Assembly (NCBI GenBank): GCA_031287815.1
Contig: JAITSM010000179.1
Span: 1 to 7,188 of the forward strand
Origin: Prevotellaceae bacterium
GTDB lineage: Bacteria > Bacteroidota > Bacteroidia > Bacteroidales > UBA932
DNA length: 7,188 bases
Direction of reading: 5' to 3'
The notes under the pieces were generated by a model that saw only the letters and a list, made by a program, of their open reading frames with translations, ran no database searches and was not told the DNA's origin. Of the stretch, positions 1 through 4,118 are shown one piece after another. The stretch's first letter is position 1. Every line of letters starts with the position of its first letter. Made by a program: the position numbers and the translations under genes.

Positions 1-4
1 TTCT

Positions 5-157
5 TCACCTCCAATTGCGGTCTTCTTCACCCCGGCGGTTGTCTTCTTCACTTCGATGGTTGTCTTCTTCATTTCGGCGGTTGTTTTCTACCAGCCGGCG
101 GTTGCCTTCGTCTCTTCGAGGGTTGGGTTCTGCCATTCGAGGGTTGGATTCTACCAT
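5..157 (-). CDS. Possible small charged heptapeptide-repeat protein (50 aa)
   Basis: This minus-strand ORF starts at ATG 155-157, directly after an in-frame TGA (158-160), and ends at TGA 5-7. It consists of seven heptapeptides with approximate consensus x-E-E-D-N-R-R (for example SEEDNRR, NEEDNHR, GEEDRNW). It is very hydrophilic, with alternating acidic and basic residues, and has no signal peptide or membrane segment. The stop follows a one-base length change in the last repeat unit, so the product may be the frameshifted remnant of a longer repeat protein extending left of the window. It lies downstream of the FISUMP gene on the same strand, about 230 bp away. I do not recognise a family. 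Because a 21-bp repeat opens several frames, including a plus-strand one of 82 codons, this may be non-coding; the low-complexity charged composition is the only argument for translation. Confidence 0.3.
   Translation of the reverse strand: MVESNPRMAEPNPRRDEGNRRLVENNRRNEEDNHRSEEDNRRGEEDRNWR
20..145. repeat. 21-bp tandem repeat array (six full units)
   Basis: Six consecutive 21-bp units begin at 20, 41, 62, 83, 104 and 125; the first three start GTCTTCTTCA and nearly all end in GGTT. Partial, diverged units lie on both sides (1-19 and 146-157), so the array probably continues beyond the left edge. The unit is 3 x 7 bp, so it preserves any reading frame and encodes a heptapeptide repeat on either strand. 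The leftmost partial unit appears one base longer than the rest, which shifts the frame there. Units diverge progressively toward the right, as expected of an ageing minisatellite. Confidence 0.85.
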
Positions 158-178
158 TCAAATGAAATCTTCTTCCGC

Positions 179-192
179 CCGCCTTACGGCGG
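179..192. repeat. Short GC-rich palindrome
   Basis: CCGCC (179-183) and GGCGG (188-192) form a perfect 5-bp stem around TTAC. No T-run follows on either strand, so it does not look like an intrinsic terminator. It sits between the 21-bp array and the A/T-rich heptamer array. Confidence 0.4.
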
Positions 193-243
193 TACAAACT
201 GTTCAAATTTTAATCCCTTTTTATTTTTCATCCTATTTTTATA

Positions 244-278
244 GTTTAAGGTTTAACTTTTAGTTTTTAACTTTTAAC
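244..278. repeat. A/T-rich heptamer array (TTTTAAC family)
   Basis: Five units in exact 7-bp phase: GTTTAAG, GTTTAAC, TTTTAGT, TTTTAAC, TTTTAAC. It lies downstream of the minus-strand FISUMP gene. The stretch 158-387 has no convincing gene; it contains this array, the palindrome at 179-192 and the inverted repeat at 282-333. Confidence 0.7.
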
Positions 279-281
279 TTG

Positions 282-333
282 GCAGGGGTTGCGCGATTAC
301 ACCCCTAAAGTTTCCTTGACACCCCACCCCTGC
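282..333 (-). terminator. Inverted repeat downstream of FISUMP gene, possible terminator
   Basis: GCAGGGGT (282-289) and ACCCCTGC (326-333) are perfect 8-bp inverted arms about 36 nt apart. A shorter alternative pairs AGGGGT (284-289) with ACCCCT (301-306). On the minus strand the structure follows the FISUMP stop codon by about 55 nt and is followed by A/T-rich heptamers rather than a clean U-tract. It could end the FISUMP transcript, but the long loop and missing U-run make this weak. Confidence 0.3.
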
Positions 334-387
334 TTCCAGCTTTTTCTCATTTTTCATTACTATAATATATAAGGTATATTTAAAAAG

Positions 388-2358
388 TTATTGTGTGTCT
401 TGCACGCAGCGCAGGGTCAGACCCATGATCGTGGCGGCGTAGCTGAGCGTGGAGTAGCTGGGCGTCACAAGCCAGTTGAAAGCTATATAGTCAACCAGCA
501 GATCAGTCGTATGGTAGTTGCCGCTGGATCCTAGACCTTCGATGTTGTTGGACCCAGTTACTACACCGCAAGTTTCCCAGCCATCCACACCTGCGTATAT
601 GTTGGTGGTCGAACCTGAATCGGCGATTATACCGTCGGCATATAAAAATAAATCCTGAGCGGTGGGCACACGCCAGGGAGACGGACACAACCGTGCAGCA
701 TAGTTCGTGACCATACACCACGAAAACAATTGACCGTCATAACCCGGGTTTGAACGACAGTCGGATTCATACGCACGGTCAGAAATAGTGTACGCAGTTT
801 TTTGGCACCCGGTAGCAGTAACCGGCGCCGAAATTGTTATCCCATTTCTCGTATACGTGTATGTGTTTGCAAAACCAACCGTACCCAAATCGAAAGAAGT
901 CGATTCACAGCGGGTAGTCATCAGAATAGTCCCAGTAGCGAAAGCATTAGTGCAATCATTACTATTGGTGGTAGTAACCGTATAATTATAGGTGCCGGCA
1001 GCGGTAGGCGTACCGCTAATGGTGTAGGTATTCGCCACCCAAGCACCAGAAACGCCCGGCGGCAATCCGGTAACCGTAGCTCCATTAGCATTGGTAGTAA
1101 CATATTTAATTGCCGTCATTGCGTTTTTGATAACCGTCTCCACCCAATCGCTGGCGGAAATTAAGGTAATAGTGGGCGGCGGCATCAGCGAGATAACGGT
1201 ATATGCGCTGTCTGCACAGCCGTATTCGGTCGTCGCCTTTACCCATACCGTCATGCTTCCGGCATCGTACATATTCACGCTGTAAGTGTTGGCCACATCA
1301 TATATACATTCCGAGAACCAGTCGCATCCGGCAGCTGCGGTCGAGTCATTGCCGCAAGTATAAGGATTGTGCACGCATCCGGCGCACTGGTAGGTGAAGC
1401 AGTAGGAGCCGCCGGCGTTGTTCGCGTCGTTTACGGTTAAGGTAGCGGAATTGTTGGCGCAAAGAGCGGTTGGCGGGTTGACAAACGCTACGTCGGGCGT
1501 GGGATGCACGGTAATTTCTATTGGGGATGGTGCACTTACCGTGCATCCGCCGTCCGCGTGTTTGGCCTTTAATATATAAGTAGTCGAAGTAGTCGGGGTT
1601 ACGACTGCGGTGGAGCTGCTTCCCCATGTGGCGCCATTATTAAAACTGTAGCTGAAGCTTCCGGCGGCGGCAAGGGTGGCGGTGAGTGTCGCGGGCTGTC
1701 CGGCGCAGAGGGTTGTAGCGGAGGAAGTGAAAGCGGTGATTTCGGGCACGGGCTGTACCACGCCCGGCGCGCCGGTAGCATCGGTCAAGCCGTATATACA
1801 ATTATGATAGGTAGAAGAAGAAATGCTGGCCGTGCTACCGGAATTGTTGCGCTGGGTTTGGATGATAAAAGGCGGCGTGCCGTTGAGGGTGTAGCCGCCT
1901 TCGATGGGGGCTGCGTGGGGCGGGCGGTCGCTGGCGTAGGCGCACCAGTTGAAGTGCGGGTCGTAGCCGATTAAGTCTACATTGACCCGCACGGTGAGGG
2001 TGGAGGAAAAGGCAGTGTTGTCTGTACTCCCCTGCAGCCAGAAGCCGCTGTCGTTGCCGGATTCCAGCGCAGGCGTGCCGGCGGAACAGTAGGTGGGCGG
2101 CTCCGTAATTTTTGCCCGCTGCCAGCTGGAAGTGGCGGCGTTGTTTTTTATCGGACGGTAATCTATCCAGACCCACAATTTGGACTGTTCGTTTGCGTTG
2201 CGCGAGCCGGCAGGCCAGGACACCGAGAAAGTAACGGTAGGCGTGGCGGCAGCGTAATTTGCTCCGACGGACTCTATTTTCACCTTCGATGCCTGCGCGG
2301 AAACGCCCCCTGCTCCCAACAGGGGAAGGAATAAAGCGAGTAAGAAATACTTTTTCAT
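388..2358 (-). CDS. Secreted Ig-like repeat protein with C-terminal FISUMP-type domain
   Basis: A 656-residue exported protein. Residues 1-21 form a clear signal peptide (MKK, hydrophobic core, VSA before the likely cleavage site). Residues about 24-185 form a domain shared with the FISUMP protein at the right edge of the window: VTFSVSW, LWVWIDY, FNWCAYASDRPP and YTLNGTPPF. Then come two Ig/PKD-like segments (about 205-287 and 288-392; motifs such as LCAGQPATLTA and TTSTTYILKA). The second carries a Cys-rich insertion. Next is a putative-Ig segment (about 393-470; TGLPPGVSG, YTISGTPTAAGTYNYTVT). The C-terminus (about 483-656) resembles the Fibrobacter succinogenes major paralogous domain: LCPSPWRVPTAQDL and the terminal GLTLRCVQD. 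The WWMAEN-like motif of typical members is absent, so the domain looks degenerate. No type IX secretion C-terminal domain or lipobox is visible. Probably a surface or secreted protein; its ligand or activity is unknown. Expression appears to start from the promoter at 2655-2685 through a long structured leader. Confidence 0.88.
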   Translation of the reverse strand: MKKYFLLALFLPLLGAGGVSAQASKVKIESVGANYAAATPTVTFSVSWPAGSRNANEQSKLWVWIDYRPIKNNAATSSWQRAKITEPPTYCSAGTPALESGNDSGFWLQGSTDNTAFSSTLTVRVNVDLIGYDPHFNWCAYASDRPPHAAPIEGGYTLNGTPPFIIQTQRNNSGSTASISSSTYHNCIYGLTDATGAPGVVQPVPEITAFTSSATTLCAGQPATLTATLAAAGSFSYSFNNGATWGSSSTAVVTPTTSTTYILKAKHADGGCTVSAPSPIEITVHPTPDVAFVNPPTALCANNSATLTVNDANNAGGSYCFTYQCAGCVHNPYTCGNDSTAAAGCDWFSECIYDVANTYSVNMYDAGSMTVWVKATTEYGCADSAYTVISLMPPPTITLISASDWVETVIKNAMTAIKYVTTNANGATVTGLPPGVSGAWVANTYTISGTPTAAGTYNYTVTTTNSNDCTNAFATGTILMTTRCESTSFDLGTVGFANTYTYTRNGITISAPVTATGCQKTAYTISDRAYESDCRSNPGYDGQLFSWCMVTNYAARLCPSPWRVPTAQDLFLYADGIIADSGSTTNIYAGVDGWETCGVVTGSNNIEGLGSSGNYHTTDLLVDYIAFNWLVTPSYSTLSYAATIMGLTLRCVQDTQ

Positions 2359-2361
2359 AAA

Positions 2362-2392
2362 TTTATTGTTTCAAGTTTATTGTTTCAAGTTT
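2362..2392. repeat. 14-bp direct repeat (TTTATTG/TTTCAAG heptamers)
   Basis: TTTATTGTTTCAAG occurs twice head to tail (2362-2375 and 2376-2389), followed by TTT. Each copy is two heptamers. The array ends only three bases upstream of the FISUMP start codon (read on the minus strand), so it occupies the ribosome-binding region. The TTTCAAG heptamer recurs in the same orientation at 2725-2745, on the other side of the intergenic region. Confidence 0.75.
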
Positions 2393-2501
2393 CCGGCGTT
2401 ACGCTTTCGCATTTCGGCAACTTTTATTCGTTAGTCTTGTTTCGGAATTTCTCTTTTTAGAGCGGTTTGGGGATAAAATGCGAAACGTGGACTATACTTT
2501 A

Positions 2502-2613
2502 CTCTATTGAGGTTCTGGAATACCTAACGATGCATAAGTAAAAATCCACGTTTCCGTGATGAAATTTTTACTTTTATTCGCATCGCAAAGAAATTTTCCA
2601 GATTTCAATAGAG
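2502..2613. other. 112-nt near-palindromic stem-loop
   Basis: Nested complementary blocks run almost end to end: CTCTATTGA (2502-2510) with TCAATAGAG (2605-2613); TCTGGAA (2514-2520) with TTCCAGA (2596-2602); CGATGC (2528-2533) with GCATCG (2580-2585); AAGTAAAAAT (2536-2545) with ATTTTTACTT (2564-2573); CACG (2547-2550) with CGTG (2555-2558) around a TTTC loop. Small bulges separate the blocks. This amounts to 36 base pairs in one imperfect hairpin, far beyond chance. It could be an RNA leader structure, a small RNA or a miniature palindromic element. Confidence 0.75.
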
Positions 2614-2654
2614 AATAAAAGCGGTCAAAATGTAAAAGATCGTAATGTCGGGTG

Positions 2655-2685
2655 CAAAGGTAGAAAGAATTTTGGAACTAGCAAA
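2655..2685 (-). promoter_or_regulatory. Bacteroidetes-type promoter for the FISUMP gene
   Basis: Read on the minus strand, TTTG (2685-2682), a 19-nt spacer and TACCTTTG (2662-2655) match the Bacteroides primary sigma factor consensus TTTG-N19-21-TAnnTTTG with no mismatch. The -7 box is followed by CACC, also common at such promoters. It points at the FISUMP gene, whose start codon lies about 300 bp downstream. Confidence 0.7.
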
Positions 2686-2708
2686 TTATAAAGTGAAGGG
2701 AGAGGGGA

Positions 2709-2761
2709 GGCTGGCGCCTTTTTAGTTTCAGGTTTCAAGTTTAAGGTTGCCGGCGCAAGCG
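2709..2761. repeat. Composite element: GGCTKGCGCC cores around TTTCAAG heptamers
   Basis: GGCTGGCGCC (2709-2718) is followed by heptamers GTTTCAG, GTTTCAA, GTTTAAG and GTTGCCG (2725-2752), then by an inverted relative of the core (2752-2761, complement CGCTTGCGCC). The block sits between the FISUMP promoter and the palindrome at 2762-2789, upstream of the PHP gene. Confidence 0.6.
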
Positions 2762-2789
2762 GTAGGGACACCCGGCCGTGCGTCCCTGC
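2762..2789. repeat. REP-like imperfect palindrome
   Basis: The 14-base arms 2762-2775 (GTAGGGACACCCGG) and 2776-2789 (CCGTGCGTCCCTGC) are complementary at 11 of 14 positions and meet without a loop at GGCC. The form, a GTAGGGAC start and GTCCCTNC end around GGCC, resembles dispersed intergenic palindromes known from many bacterial genomes. It directly abuts the composite repeat on its left. Confidence 0.55.
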
Positions 2790-2810
2790 GTGTCTACAGC
2801 GCTGTTCCCC

Positions 2811-2842
2811 GTTGACTGTTTCATAAATTTTTCTTTCCTTTG
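2811..2842 (+). promoter_or_regulatory. Weak candidate promoter for the PHP gene
   Basis: GTTG (2811-2814), a 20-nt spacer and TTCCTTTG (2835-2842) approximate TTTG-N19-21-TAnnTTTG with one mismatch in each box. Spacing and distance to the start codon (24 nt) are suitable. It is the best plus-strand match I found in the gap but is not a strong one. Confidence 0.3.
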
Positions 2843-2866
2843 TAAAAAATTTGTTGAAAGACGCGC

Positions 2867-4075
2867 ATGAAACGAATGATTAAAATTGTTGCTACAGGCC
2901 TTGCGGTGGCGGTGGGCTTGCCGGTGGCGTTTTTGACGGGTACGCAGGCGTGGTTTTATGCTTCGTGCCCGGTGTACCGCTTTGACGAACCGCAGCCGTT
3001 TTCGGGCGAAAAGTTTTATAATCCTTATGCCGTGCCGGATTCCGGCAGCTGGAAAAAAGCGATTTTCCACCTGCATACCAAAAGCTGGGGCGGGCTGACA
3101 AATGGCGAAAATGAGCGCGACACGGTGGTGGCCGCCTACAAAAGCCTGCTGTATGACGTGGTGGCGATTTCCAACTATATGCACGTGGACACCGCCGGCG
3201 CGGCTTCGCCGGGTTATATTCCCTGCTACGAACATGGCTACGGCTATGGCAAAACGCACCAGCTGCCGATGGGAAGCGACGGCAAGGTGCTGTGGCGCGA
3301 TTATGTGTTTATCCAAAATATCCACCAGAAGCAATATACCATCGATTTGCTGAAAAGCCACTGCGAGGTGCTGGCGCTGAATCATCCCGGACTGCGTAGG
3401 GGATATACGCCCGGCGATTTTAAATACCTCTCGCGTTATGACCTGGTGGAAATACTCAATACGTGGCACACGTGGACAGCCCACTGGGATACGGCGCTGA
3501 CGCACGGGCACAGCGTGTGGCTGACGGCCAACGACGACGCGCATACGGTAACAGACCCGGTACGGGTGCAGCAATGTGCCGTGTTCATTCATGCGCCCTC
3601 GGCCCGCCGTAGCGATATTCTTTCCCATATCGGCAAGGGCGCGGCGTTTGGCGTCCGCTTCCCTGTAACCGGCACGCAGACGTGGGAAGAGAAACGCGCG
3701 CTGGCCGGGAAGGTTTCTTTCCCCGCCGGTATCACGGTAAGGAACGATACGCTGTCCATTGCGTGGAAACGCCCTTTGTCTACGATTACTTTTATTGGCG
3801 ACAGCGGGAAAATACTGGCGCAGGCGGCGGATACGCACGCCGCCCTGTACGCTATCCGCCCGGAAGATACTTATGTCCGCGCGATGCTGGAAGACGGCAA
3901 CGGGTTGATATATTACCTGAACCCCGTAGTGCGCAGCCGCGACGGCCAACAGCCGCCCAAACAACAGCTGGCAACCATAAACGCCGCCGCCACCACGAGG
4001 AAACGCATCTTTATTTCCGCCGCCATCCTGCTCCTTGCGGCAGGGATTGTAGTGAAGTTAAGAGTGAAAGGGTGA
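2867..4075 (+). CDS. Membrane-anchored PHP-domain metallophosphoesterase-like protein
   Basis: A 402-residue protein with a hydrophobic N-terminal segment (about 5-27) and a C-terminal one (about 378-396); the PHP-like domain between is probably on the outer face of the inner membrane. PHP motifs appear in order: HLHT (H68, H70), DVVAISNY (97-104), YEHGY (E122) with KTHQL (H131), LNHPG (H173), and DDAH (D223, D224, H226) after HWDTALTHGH. These are probable ligands of a metal cluster, suggesting hydrolysis of a phosphoester. The usual TDH motif is SNY here, so one expected His is missing and activity is uncertain. The YEHGY/KTHQL pattern resembles, from memory, an uncharacterised Bacteroidetes PHP subfamily. 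A start at codon 4 (2876) is also possible. The last residues (LRVKG) and the stop lie inside a heptamer repeat. The glycosyltransferase follows 43 bp downstream on the same strand, so they may be co-transcribed. The substrate is unknown. Confidence 0.75.
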   Translation: MKRMIKIVATGLAVAVGLPVAFLTGTQAWFYASCPVYRFDEPQPFSGEKFYNPYAVPDSGSWKKAIFHLHTKSWGGLTNGENERDTVVAAYKSLLYDVVAISNYMHVDTAGAASPGYIPCYEHGYGYGKTHQLPMGSDGKVLWRDYVFIQNIHQKQYTIDLLKSHCEVLALNHPGLRRGYTPGDFKYLSRYDLVEILNTWHTWTAHWDTALTHGHSVWLTANDDAHTVTDPVRVQQCAVFIHAPSARRSDILSHIGKGAAFGVRFPVTGTQTWEEKRALAGKVSFPAGITVRNDTLSIAWKRPLSTITFIGDSGKILAQAADTHAALYAIRPEDTYVRAMLEDGNGLIYYLNPVVRSRDGQQPPKQQLATINAAATTRKRIFISAAILLLAAGIVVKLRVKG

Positions 4076-4106
4076 AGGCGCCAGCTAACTTTTAGTTCTT
4101 AACTCA
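4056..4106. repeat. Heptamer inverted element at the PHP/glycosyltransferase junction
   Basis: Left arm AGTTAAG, AGTGAAA, GGGTGAA (4056-4076); core GGCGCC plus AGC (4077-4085); right arm TAACTTT, TAGTTCT, TAACTCA (4086-4106). The arms are roughly complementary, giving a hairpin around a GGCGCC palindrome. The PHP stop codon TGA (4073-4075) lies inside the third heptamer, so the last codons of that gene are repeat-derived. The core, read on the minus strand, is AGCTGGCGCC. Confidence 0.65.
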
Positions 4107-4118
4107 AAAACAGGGGTT

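Larger units (their letters stand above)
2359..2648 (-). promoter_or_regulatory. Long structured 5' leader of the FISUMP gene
   Basis: If transcription starts a few bases downstream of the promoter at 2655-2685, the FISUMP mRNA has a leader of about 290 nt. It contains the near-palindrome at 2502-2613 and two perfect 10-bp inverted repeats: GAAACGTGGA (2482-2491) with TCCACGTTTC (2545-2554), and TTTCGCATTT (2405-2414) with AAATGCGAAA (2476-2485). It also has an 11-bp direct repeat, ACTTTTATTCG (2420-2430 and 2570-2580). Some pairings exclude each other, as in attenuators or riboswitches. I recognise no known riboswitch class, and no small-molecule ligand is suggested. The region also accounts for most of the 508-bp gap between the divergent genes; I see no coding sequence in it. 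Confidence 0.5.

Noticed and set aside
20..145. CRISPR array
   Set aside because: The 21-bp units are directly contiguous without unique spacers, and no cas genes are present.
15..263. Plus-strand ORF of 82 codons over the 21-bp array
   Set aside because: A Ser/Arg/Leu-rich translation of the repeat that then runs into A/T-rich heptamers. A 21-bp repeat keeps frames open by itself, and it has no start-site support.
2741..3964. Minus-strand ORF of 407 codons antisense to the PHP gene
   Set aside because: It is rich in Arg and His with no recognisable motif, as expected for the complement of a GC-rich coding region. The plus strand carries ordered PHP motifs and hydrophobic anchors.
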